A DNA stretch of 64,000 bases from Phanerochaete sordida. Its lineage: Eukaryota > Basidiomycota > Agaricomycetes > Polyporales > Phanerochaetaceae. Numbering within the stretch: position 1 is the first letter of the stretch; the number at the start of each line of letters is the position of its first letter. Positions 34,801-44,409 of this stretch are shown in pieces. The stretch spans positions 124,001 to 188,000 of the forward strand of contig BPQB01000048.1 in assembly GCA_019973155.2 (NCBI GenBank), written 5' to 3'. A program made the translations under genes and the position numbers. A model generated the notes under the pieces. It did no database searches. It had not been told where the DNA came from and saw only the letters and a program-made list of their open reading frames with translations.

Positions 34801-36254
34801 AGAATGAAGATGAGAATGGGCATCCAATACAAGGCAACCATGAGATAGAACGCAGCGATACGTATAGCTGATTCTTCGGAGACTTTCCAGTAGAGGGATA
34901 CAAGCTTGTTCCCCCCCTGTATGTATGGTCTCAAGAAGGGAAGGATCAACCTCTGGCATGCCCGGCCTATGCTCAATGATACGCTGATCACTAGCGTATG
35001 CAAGCGTTGTTGAAGCCATGACCCTGTATGTCGAAGTGGCATTCCAATGCATAGCCTTCCCAGGCGTAATACGTTCTTCAAGTAGCCTATCTTGTATGGA
35101 CAACGGGGTGAGATAAGTGGCGCCAGAATGGTTAGGATAACACAGATTGCCCAGCCAGCAACAATAGGAAATGTTGAGCGACCAATAAGCTCATTCGCCG
35201 CGGCCGTGTAAAAGCAAAGGCCGATGAAGAAAAGACCAAGGGATACGTGGAGGAGGAGGGGGAGGATTGCGGCAATTTCAAAAACCTTCCATTCTGTGAG
35301 GCCTTGATGACGGAATTGGCGTGCGCGTAGCTGCTCCTCAGCTGTTATCCAATCCATAGCAAGATACTCGTTCAGCCACTGCTTGATGAACATGCCAAAC
35401 GACGCAGTCGCCAGACTGACGATCAAACTCGCGAACCAGAGACCGTTGACGTGGAGTGCCCACAGCGGGGCTTGGAACGGTAGGTCGGCAGGGAAGGGTA
35501 CTGCAGGACGAAGAACACCATTGACCAAGGTATAATTTTGCGCGATGGATTGGCGCATGGGATAAACAAGCTCGTCTGTGTTATCCGGATGGAGACTAGC
35601 GTAGCTGTCGATGACGAACGGCGTCACTACAGCGGAAAAAAGGCCCGCCTGCGCGCATGTGGTAAGAACAGCAACCTGGATAGACAGGGCTGACCAAAAA
35701 TACGCACGAAGATGAGCACATTGCTGAGGTCGTCTCTTGCATCTTCGACCTTCTTGAGATCATTTCCCTGGACTGTGTCACGTAGCTTCTCCCACAGGTC
35801 TTTTGGATCCTCCAAGGTACTTAGGGCGAGCGGCATACGGCGGAGCCATGAATGGGGTTGCAAGTCGTGAAAAAGGTGGGGAAAATTGAGGTACAAATTG
35901 TGGCGGCGGTGGGACGAATGTCCCCGCTGGAGCCTGCTGGTGCGCGTGCGTGGAGGGTACAAATTGCTGCGGTGGCGGGACAAATGCTCCCGCTGGAGCC
36001 TGAGGATGCGCATAGGAGGGTACAAATTGCCTTGGCGGTGGAACGAATGGTCCCGCTGGAGGCTGTGGATGCGCATATAATGGAGGTACAAATTGTTGCG
36101 GCGGTGAGGCTGATGTCTCCGCTGGAGCCTGTGGCTGTGCATGTGTCATCTCATCGATTTGCGGCGTGGCTCGCTCATGAGACTGGGGCTGTCTTTCCCC
36201 AGGAGAGCCTACTAAGCGAGGTCTTGTACCTCCCTCAGCGTCGATAGTCGCCAT
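31886..36254 (-). CDS. DUF6535 membrane protein, gene E (long-exon class; exon 1 frame break)
   Basis: Exons 36254-35708, 35648-32859, 32790-32599, 32547-32374, 32323-32159 and 32101-31886, about 1360 aa. Exon 1 encodes an N-terminus with three to four 20-22-residue Pro-rich repeats (PPQQFVPP ... YAHPQ.PAG.FVP) and then DLWEKLRDTVQGNDLKKV and DLSNVLIF. The repeat part and the LWEKLRD part are in different frames; exon length is 547 nt, one over a multiple of three, and no intron I tried repairs it. Exon 2 has the membrane block (AGLFSAVVTPFVIDSY onward), SVDKAIANDGAILATM, SWKKNAAVILLSTP, RPLWRILLTF and DLWQFILQW. Tail exons are small and disordered; the first uses an AAG acceptor. Confidence 0.7.
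35890..36115 (-). repeat. Tandem coding repeat, ~60-66 bp unit, Pro-rich
   Basis: On the plus strand 'gtacaaattg' recurs near 35890, 35957, 36019 and 36086. On the minus strand each unit encodes PP(Q/R)QFVP..YAHPQAPAG(A/P/T)FV. Units differ by a few bases and the last is divergent (PQFVPQFSPP). Confidence 0.75.
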
Positions 36255-37417
36255 GGGATGCGGTATGGAGATGGTAGTGGGGGACAAAAGGCTTGAAGAT
36301 GACCAGCACTGTGGTGGGCCAAGGACAAAGAGACTGCAGCCATGCAAGAAAGGTGTGGTGCATTTCTAGCATGGCTGCCGAACCCATCGGACACTTTTGG
36401 GGAGTATGCCGAGGCCCCTCTTCCTGGTGCTATTTTGGTAGTAGTAGACAACCTGCGCACTCCGCATGAACCCATTGGAGGTGAGCGTGCCACTACGCAC
36501 GCACCCTCATGACCGTGTCCATGAACTGCTCATATCCGCAAACAGCAGCCTTCGATGCAAATTTGAGTAAGATGAAACACGGGAACCCGCACATTTAAGA
36601 AAACGCCACCTGCTCCGAAGATGGTATGCGATGTCTCAAAGGACAGCCGCGCACTACGTTCCAGCAAATAGGCTCGCCCTCCACACCTTGAGCCCCCGTC
36701 CTTCCACTGATAGAGATGTTGCGTACTTCGGTTCTCACGAGAGCTTTGCGAGGGGCTCGCCAGCGGGTTGGGCAAAGGACATGGTGCCGCTGCGCGCGAT
36801 GTTTCGTGGCAGATGATGGAGCAGTCATTCATTCCGCGGCCGACCATCCAGAACCGTCTCCATATTGATACGCAAATGACTTGCAGCACTTTACAATGCG
36901 TCGGCCGCGAGATGTCAGGCGATTGCTTCGAAGAGCTTGAGGCCTCATGCCGCAGAGGGCAGAACAAATATATCAAGGTTGCTGTACGCGATACAGTGAG
37001 CAGCGCAGCAATTTCCAAAATGCGCTACTTTCGCTGCTAATGTGGAAGGCTCCGCAGCGGCGACCTCTCTATCTGGTCATACAGTGCCTACCGAACCCAT
37101 TTTTGTAGACGTATCGTAAGTATGTACTGGCGTGCCGCCCGCCCGCGCCACAGAAGTCGGAGGCCTAGAGCGTTCCGCATCCGATCCACGACGACGTGAG
37201 TATGAGGGCCCGATCGTACCACGCCTCGCCTACCCATGCCTATCATGAAATCGCTGCCGCCCAGCGTGCCTCCGTCGCTCCTCACGGCCGATCTCAAGAT
37301 CGTAGGCGGGCGGCGTGGCAGGCCTCGATACGTGTAGCGGATAGCGCGGGGTGAGTTCCGCGACGGTGAACTATGTGGTGTACGGACCGGAGAATATGGA
37401 GATACATGCGGCTACAG
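36255..37417. other. Intergenic, no gene seen
   Basis: Upstream region of gene E and region beyond pseudogene F. Frames up to ~160 codons lack motifs. Confidence 0.4.
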
Positions 37418-38426
37418 TCATGATCGGGGCCAGATCTTCAGCGTCGTCCGGTTAGGGCTAGACGACACAAGCATTCGCAGGAGTCGGATGCAAAACCGCG
37501 CGAAGGCCGTCACCAGTAAGCACCACCAGCGTACGCGGGAGGATAAACAGTAGCGTCCGATGCGCAGCGCTGCCTTGAGAAGCGTGGTCTTGTATGGGCA
37601 CCTGGGGGAGACGAGCGGGGCAACGACGGTGAGGAGGGCGAAGAACGCCCGACCGGTGACCAAGGGGGAGGTCGAGCGCCCGACGAGCTCGTTGGCAGCG
37701 GCTGTGTAGAAGCACAGGCCGGGAAAAAAAGCCCAAGGGAGACGTGGAAGAGGAGGGGAAGGCCCGCCGCGAGCTGGAGAACGCGCCAGTTCTTGAGCCC
37801 GAGACGGCGGTACTGCCGCGCGCGCAGCTGCTCCTCGGGCGAGATCCAGTCCATCGCGAGGTACGCGATGAGCCACTGCTTGACGAGCATGGCAAATGAG
37901 GCCGTGGAGAGGCTCACATCAGGCTCGCGAAACAGAGGCCGTCGACGCGCAGGGCCCAGAGAGGCACCTCGAACGGCACGTCGCTGAGCGCGGGTGCACC
38001 TGGGCGCAGGACGCCGTCCGCGAAGGTATAGTTTCGCGAGAGCGATTGGCGTAGGAGAAAGACGAGTTCTCCCGTGTTATTGGGCTGGAGGCCCGCGTGG
38101 CTGTCGACAGCAAAGGTATTGGCCACGGCCGAGAACAGCCCAGCCTGCACGCGCACATGAGAGGGCTGACACCGGTGCAGAGCGAGAGCGGTACGCACGG
38201 AGACAAGGAGCGTATCGAGGTCTTCCTCCGCATCCGTGATCTTGCGTACGTCGACTTCCCGCACCGTAGTCCTCATCGTCTGCCGCGTATCCGACGAGCC
38301 GGAGCGGGGCTCGCGCGCCATTCTGCGGATACGATCAGGAGTCTCGTGGCGGCGCTGGTGGAATTCAGCATGCACAGAGCAGCACGGGCACACCGGAATA
38401 TTTGGTCCAGGACGTGGGGCGTCCAT
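37418..38426 (-). pseudogene. DUF6535 gene F, frameshifted and truncated
   Basis: Starts like the short-exon class (a CPCCSVH segment, VREVDVRKITDAEEDLDTLLV) and continues AGLFSAVANTFAVDSH, LWALRVDGLCFASLM. A one-base deletion near 37917 (CTGAT-GTGAGC) moves the frame to MSLSTASFAMLVKQWL. A second shift in a run of seven T near 37728 moves it to PGLCFYTAAANELVG. The pre-intron motif has LLVSV in place of LLVF. The copy ends after ~330 residues. At least two frameshifts plus truncation make it a pseudogene. Confidence 0.8.
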
Positions 38427-38564
38427 GGCACGACTCGTTTACGCAGGGAGATGTGTTGGAAACCTGAGGCCTAAGAAGAGACAAGGCCGTTCCAACAATG
38501 GCGAGCTTGGCTTCCTCGGTGCCTGTGCAGAAGGCATGATACGAACACGTGGTTGCCTGCCTGG

Positions 38565-38790
38565 GCATGCCTGCAGGTAGTCTCCGCGCTGCTCGGTGTG
38601 CTTGCGAACCCAGAGAGGCAGACGCGCACGAGACTGACCGTGCCGAGAAGCACGGAGGACTATTCGAGCGCGCCGTCGCCACCTGGGGCCGACCAGCGGA
38701 AAGCGTGTCCGATGCAGTCCTTCGTGATGCGGAAGCGGTCCGCCGTTTGGAGCGCCCTCCCGACGTCCGTCTCCCCGCGCTGCCAAAGAT
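38565..38790 (-). pseudogene. 3-ketodihydrosphingosine reductase fragment (upstream of gene F)
   Basis: Two scraps of the KDSR C-terminus in different frames: RFRITKDCIGHAFRWSAPG (compare RFHITYDFIGNVFRCSSRG) and PLWVRKHTEQRGDYL (compare PLWRRDVDKEVRKHTEEHYDYL, with seven residues lost). Confidence 0.65.
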
Positions 38791-39183
38791 TATCAGAAGT
38801 GAGGTGCGCCGGTGGACTGCAGCACTCACCGAGCAGCATGGATGCACCGCAGTGCCCGGTGCAGGATATGAGTGTCCGTCGTCGACGGGTTTGCGAGGGG
38901 CGGTGTTGGAACCGGGAGGAAGAGACGAAGCAGTCACATGCACGGCGGGCGCGCCTTCCTCGAGGTCTGCGAAAGACACGAGACGGACGCGCAGTACGCT
39001 TCTCATGTGTGCTTGCAGAGCGCCGCAAGGTTTGGAGACCTGGGGCCTTGAGGCATCCCCACTGCAAGCGTCTAGCTGAAGACCGCATTAGCACCGCTTA
39101 CACCGGTTGTACTTCAGCTCATCGTGCTGAACGGTCCCGCAGTGAAATCGTAGAGTAATGAACGGATAATGGAAATTGATTCA

Positions 39184-41019
39184 TTAGGACTGGACGAGGC
39201 CCTTGCTTCGCAGGTAGTCATAGTGCTCCTCAGTATGCTTGCGAACCTCTTTGTCCACGTCTCTGCGCCAGAGCGGCAGCCCAATCTGCCTCCAAGTCAG
39301 CACCCACCCACCATCCCAACCAACCAAACACGACGCACCATGCCAATCATCACATACACCTGATCCACCAGCCCACCATTGCCCGGCGACGACCCCCTCG
39401 AGCTACAGCGAAACACATTCCCAATAAAATCATACGTGATGTGAAAACGGCCGTTGCGCACGCCGCGCAGGACGTGCGCCGCGACGGCCGCGGGCGCGCT
39501 GCCCACGTCTGTCTCCTCGAGCCTGAGCGTGATCTTCGGTTTCACCTTGTTCTCCTCGGCGAAGCCCGGGCTGAAGATCGTGCCCGGGAACGCGATGTGC
39601 ACGCTGATGCCGTACAGGAGGAATTCGCTCTGGAGGGCTTCGGCGAGGCCTGCGCGGGGCATCAGAGGGCGGGGGTTAGTTTGTGGGAGAGAGGGGGGAG
39701 GAGGAGGGAGGGGGGCGTACCGCGCACGGCGAACTTGCCGGGGGAGTACGGCGAGTAGCCGACCATGCTGAAGTAGCCGAGCACGGAGGAGGTGAAGACG
39801 AGCTTGCCGTGCACGCCGGAGCGGACCATGCGTTTTGAGGCTGCCTAGGGGGCGTGGGGTTAGCGTACGGAAGCGCACGAGGGGGCAACGGAGGGGCTCA
39901 TAGACGAGAAAGTAGGAGCGGGAGCGCCGCGCGGGGCTGCCGTCTGGCTCGGGGAGCCCGACTGACGCGGAAGGAGTGAGGGAGAGCTTAGCACATCTAT
40001 TTCAATGCTCGTTCCTCTGTCGCGGCAATGGCGAGCAGTGGAGGGTGCGTCCCGCTCGGCGTCGCGGAGAGCGACCACCGAGACTGCCCAAGCGAAATAC
40101 CCGCCCTCAGGAGCGGGTGGCGCGGCAGTAAAGCCTCTGCACGCCCTGCTGCCCCTGCACAGGACAGCGTGCGGCAGAGACAAGTGCAGGGAATACGTGC
40201 TGACACGCCACTGGAAACTGCGTAGTCTACAACGTGCTGCGCTGTCGGAGGTAGAGCGGGTGGTGCGCTATGGCACTTGGCCGGGATGCGCGCAACCAGC
40301 TCTCTAGAAAAATGAGGGTCCACGTAGAGGGTTTTCTTGTGTTGTCCTTCAGAACAGTCGCTGTACGGCGCCGCTGACGGGGTAATCGTCGAGAAGTGGC
40401 CAGAGAACGACGTCCACGAAGCACACGACCGCGTATCGCGACTCACCAACGCCGGCCACGCCTGCACCCAGTACGTCTCCTCCATGCACTCGCGAAGCTC
40501 CTCTTCGGTACGCTCGACCCAGAATCCGGGCCGCGACTTGCCCGCGCAGAGGAAGAGCGCGTCGGGACAGCGCCCGCCGGATGCCGCGGAGACCGCGTCG
40601 AGGCACGCTTCAGCTTCTTTGGCGCTATCGAGGGCGTACGAGTACGTCTTGAAGACCTGGTCCGGGGACTGGCGTGCGGCCTGCAGCGTGTCGCGTGAGC
40701 GTGCGGCCCGCGGGCGGCGGTATGTGCACGCACCTCGACGTCCCTCAGCGCGGCGGCGAGCCGCTCCTGGTTGCGCGCGACGATGTGCACGTGTGCGCCC
40801 TCCTTCGCGAGGAGCACGGCGAGCGCGAGGCCGAGGCCCGCGGAGCCGCCAGTCACGACGCAGTGCTGGCTCGTTTCAGCCCTCCGGGCGGGCGCACGAG
40901 CGGGGCAGACGCACCTTGCCCTTCGCGCCCCAGGGCGTCTTGCGGAAGAGGAAGTTTGCGGCGGCCCATGTGGACGCGAGCGCGAAGCAGGCGGCGACGA
41001 CGACCGGCGCGGAGAACAT
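39184..41019 (-). CDS. TSC10: 3-ketodihydrosphingosine (3-dehydrosphinganine) reductase
   Basis: Exons 41019-40915, 40865-40734, 40680-40447, 39844-39721, 39649-39339 and 39285-39184; 335 aa. A short-chain dehydrogenase that reduces 3-ketosphinganine to dihydrosphingosine with NADPH, the second step of sphingolipid synthesis, at the ER membrane. It shows an N-terminal membrane anchor (residues ~5-24), the cofactor motif TGGSAGLG (40-47), FLCAGKS, catalytic Ser176/177, and Tyr190 with Lys194 (YSPGK). The C-terminal FPGTIFSPGF, EENKVKPK and GRFHITYDFIGN segments are typical of this reductase. Intron 3 is 602 nt (39845-40446), against 49-71 nt for the others. It is the only intact one of four copies in the window. 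Confidence 0.88.
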
Positions 41020-41225
41020 CTTGGGTGGAGAGGGCAAGGCGAGGGCGGAGAGGTCGGGAACACGGGAGCTCGCGGCGAGAGTGCGTTCAAATCGTGGCTG
41101 ATGCGCCCCCGATCGTGACGCGCCATCAGCCTGATGCGCCCGGCGCCGGAGCCATATCCGGCGGCAGGAGGCGACGTGGCTCCGGGCCTCTGACCACGAC
41201 CACCACGTTCCCGCCACCGCACACG
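41020..41225. promoter_or_regulatory. Divergent promoter, KDSR / membrane-protein gene
   Basis: The two ATGs are 206 bases apart on opposite strands, so the gap must hold both promoters. No clear TATA box; the sequence is GC-rich. Confidence 0.5.
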
Positions 41226-41987
41226 ATGGCCGACGCCGCGCTGCCCGAGCTCCTCGACCCCGCGCTCGACTTCCTCGCAGACCGCCTCCCAGGGCCCCTC
41301 TTCGACCTCCTCGAGGCGCTCCTGACGCACGCCTACAGCCTCGCCGCCGCCGCCTGGACGCTCGCGCGCACGCTCGCCGGCCGCGCGGGGCTGTCGCTCG
41401 ACGCGGAGAAGCTCCTCCCGCCGCTCCTCACGCTGCTCGCGGCGTACCTCGCGCTCGTGAGCTTCTACCGCACGACGGGCTGGATGCTGCGCACCGCGTT
41501 CGCGTTCGCCAAGTGGGGCTTCATCCTCAGCACGCTCGGCGGGCTCGCGGGCTACCTCCTCGCGAACGCGGGCCCCGACGGCGCGGGCGCCCTCGCGCAG
41601 CTCGGCGGCGGCCTCGGCGGGGTGCTCCTCGGGCTGTTCGCCCCCGACCAGAACGCGCGCCAGAACACGCGCGGCGGGGCCGGCGGCCGCGCGCGCTCCT
41701 CGCAGCGTGGCGCGGGCAAGGACCGCCCGAAGGCGTGGGACGCCTGGGACAAGCACCGTGACTGGCAGTACAAGGAGCAGGAGTACCACCAGGGCGGGGA
41801 CGCGGACGGCGCGAACGTCCAGCAGGTCATCGGGAACATCATCGGCTCTGCGGGAAAGGCTATCAAGGACTCGGGGATCTGGGACAAGGCGAAAGAGGCG
41901 GTGGAAGAGTTGAGCAAGGGTGGGCAGGCGGACGGAGAGACGGGCTCGAGCAGGCGGAGAAAGAACAGGGGTACGAAGTCGCGGTAG
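41226..41987 (+). CDS. Small membrane protein, function unknown
   Basis: Single exon, 253 aa. The N-terminal half has hydrophobic segments at ~55-85 (LLPPLLTLLAAYLALVSFY) and ~90-115 (AFAFAKWGFILSTLGGLAG); a Gly-rich segment follows (LGGGLGGVLLGLFA); the C-terminal half is hydrophilic and ends in a basic tail (RRRKNRGTKSR). I recognise the general layout from other basidiomycetes, but no named family. Codon use is strongly GC-biased, as in well-expressed neighbours. The downstream ATG-rich strand carries no alternative gene. Confidence 0.7.
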   Translation: MADAALPELLDPALDFLADRLPGPLFDLLEALLTHAYSLAAAAWTLARTLAGRAGLSLDAEKLLPPLLTLLAAYLALVSFYRTTGWMLRTAFAFAKWGFILSTLGGLAGYLLANAGPDGAGALAQLGGGLGGVLLGLFAPDQNARQNTRGGAGGRARSSQRGAGKDRPKAWDAWDKHRDWQYKEQEYHQGGDADGANVQQVIGNIIGSAGKAIKDSGIWDKAKEAVEELSKGGQADGETGSSRRRKNRGTKSR

Positions 41988-44409
41988 GGCTCGGTGTACT
42001 GCGTAGCGTCCTTGGGTGGGAAGATCGTAACTTGTGAGTACCTTTCCATTTCGAATGCTCTCTTTCGCTGATGAAGGAAGTAGGTACTCTATGACTATTA
42101 GAATATCTTCGCTTCTATCATTATCTCCTCTCCCACTGCGTGAACCGTGCCCGTGATCTCTCCTTCAAGTGCATGGGAAGACTCACAGGAACACCCCCGA
42201 CGAACCTTGAGGTCTACGCAAAGCTGCGCCGACACTTCGAACAGTGCGAGTAGAACCCTGCGATTAGGGCCCAACGACTCTGAACGCGAATTGTGACCTC
42301 CGCAAGCTACTGCACGTGTCTCCTGCCCACCCGGAGATGGAGGCCAGGTACGCACCACTCATGTGCCAAACGATATGCGCAAGCGTGCGTGCAGGGCCGC
42401 CGAGCAATTGGAGATCTGAGGCAAAGCAACCGGATCGGCGGGGCTGCACGTCGCGCGCGGGTCGGGCGCAGGTGGGTGGCGGCCTGTGCATTGGCTTTTG
42501 TTCGCTGATGGCAGGTGTTGGTGTAGGTCTTTTGTTCCCGTGTCCGTACGCAACATGTCGTTCGCGACGATTGACCTCGCTTCGTTTTGGTCCGTGCGCC
42601 CCGCGCGCGAAAACCTTGGTCGACGTGCCCTACACCAGCCAGGGTTTTTGGAACCGCTGGCCGACGGCGCACTCGAGTTGTGCTTTTGGTGCGGTCTGAG
42701 GTGGCGTCGCTCCTACGGACTGCCATGCTGGCGTGCCCCCGGCTGTCACACACGCCTCCCCGCATGGACATCCCGCACGGCCCAGCAGACCACGAATCTT
42801 CATCGCGTGTCCAAAACCGGGGGGGGGGGGGGGGGGGCTCCCCGCTGCAGCGATCTTCCCCGCCGTCGCAGAGCGACGCCATCGCGAAGGGCCACGCTGC
42901 ATTCGTAACAGCACCTCTGTGCGTAGTCCTCCATTCTGGTATTCGCTCTCGCTGACGATGGCTGCAGGTAGTCCACGGCTCTAGAGCGGTCCCGTCGTCT
43001 GAGGAAGCGACGATGGCGGCGCGTCGCCCACCGAGGATGCCACCGCGACCGCTCACCCCGCTGCTCACCCTCAACATGCTGCTTCCGCTCTGCTGGCGCG
43101 CGCCGCGACGCTGGCGAGGGTAATTTACCCTTGCCACGCGCGCACCGCCCGTCTGGACGGTACACCCCCGCGCAGCACTCGACGCGGGCCAGCACGAGCA
43201 GCGCGGCGTCAAGTCTTTTCAGGTCGCGCAGCGTCATCGCGGAGTCAGCGCTGTCGAGGAAGGGGTCGTTCAAGATTATCGAGAGGGGACGTGAATGGTC
43301 CGTTGTGTTCTCCTGGAATACATTCACTGAGCGATATGTGTGATTGTAGTGATGGGCCGCAGATGGCTGGGTAAGGTCGTCCATGAGGCGAAAGTAGAGA
43401 GCCGTGCCATTGATGCTGCTATGTGTGGATCCACGGGCTCCAGGGGCTCCAAACGTACGCTGTGAAGGTGTGTCCTGTTGCCCACTTTTCACATCTTCCT
43501 CGCTCACGACGAAGGCAAGACGGACGAATCGTATCGCTGCGTGGGCCAGATTTTCCGCGAGAGTCCTCTTACCTTCCTGTTCTCCGCACTGGCATACGAC
43601 ACATTATTCACTGTGGCTAGACTCGCTTCGTGAGGCTTGTGCCCCACGGAAAGCAAGAGTTGCGGTGGGCTACGGCTCCCCCTCGCCTCAAAGAGCAACG
43701 ACGCCCTTCATCACGCTCATACGCTGGAGTGGACCTTGTCGTTCGCAACCTCCACCGCGAAAATCCCCGCACCGCCGCCGCAAACCACGTCAGGAGCCTC
43801 ATACCCTATCTCCGCAAAGCCCGCATAGACATGTCATCATACCTCCCATCCGTCGTTGTCACTCAAGCCGACGCCAATCGCGCGTACGACTGCGCCTGCG
43901 TCAGCGTCGACGCCGAGTACACAGCGGAGCCCCGACCTCGCCGAAGCCGAAGCCATGCACCTCCTGAGGACGGTCCCAGGGATCACGATCGAATGGCGCC
44001 CTTGCGCGGATGCCGACCGTGCTCGGCGTGCTGCCTTCGCCATCCGCAGGACGCTGACCCCACGTCCTGCCGCACCAGGACAAGTGCCTCAACGACCGCA
44101 ATATGCCCTGGCAGGTACCTTTGTCAGCAACTACAGCGCGCTCAAGCGCGTCACATATGGCCTGCTCGGCATCGACGACGTCTCCAAGCTCTCCAGTAAC
44201 CCGCTCGTCATTGGCCGCGTTACCTGCTACCCGGTGCGCACGCGCCTCGCAGACCCAAGGTTTCGAAGCGCAGCAACCGCCAGCTGGCGCCGAGGGCGCC
44301 AAGGAGCCATGCGCCCGACTCGTGCTTCCCGTTTGGGTTCGGGGCGGTGCTCTTTCCACGCATCGCCGTGCGCCTGGCGCGTTTTCAACCATCTCTCAAG
44401 TCGAATCTC
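41988..44409. other. Long intergenic stretch with a 19-G tract
   Basis: No gene I can defend. A minus-strand frame at 42800-43507 (235 codons) starts plausibly (MSEEDVKSGQQDTPSQ) but its C-terminus is the translated poly-G tract and has no family motif. Plus-strand frames at 43630-44470 are overlapping and unrecognised. The homopolymer of 19 G lies at 42819-42837. Confidence 0.4.
42819..42837 (+). repeat. Poly-G tract (19 G)
   Basis: Uninterrupted run of G preceded by 'ccaaaacc'. Length may be imprecise because such runs are prone to sequencing and assembly error. Confidence 0.9.

Noticed and set aside
35627..36142. Minus-strand frame rich in His/Arg repeats
   Set aside because: It is the +1 shadow of gene E's Pro-rich repeat; only its last ~35 codons (DLWEKLRDTV onward) are real coding sequence.
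40443..41789. 448-codon minus-strand frame
   Set aside because: Shadow of the membrane-protein gene at 41226-41987 and of the KDSR exons; Arg/Glu/Ala-rich low-complexity translation.
42800..43507. 235-codon minus-strand frame
   Set aside because: Ends in translated poly-G; no homology recognised. Kept only as a remark in the intergenic entry.
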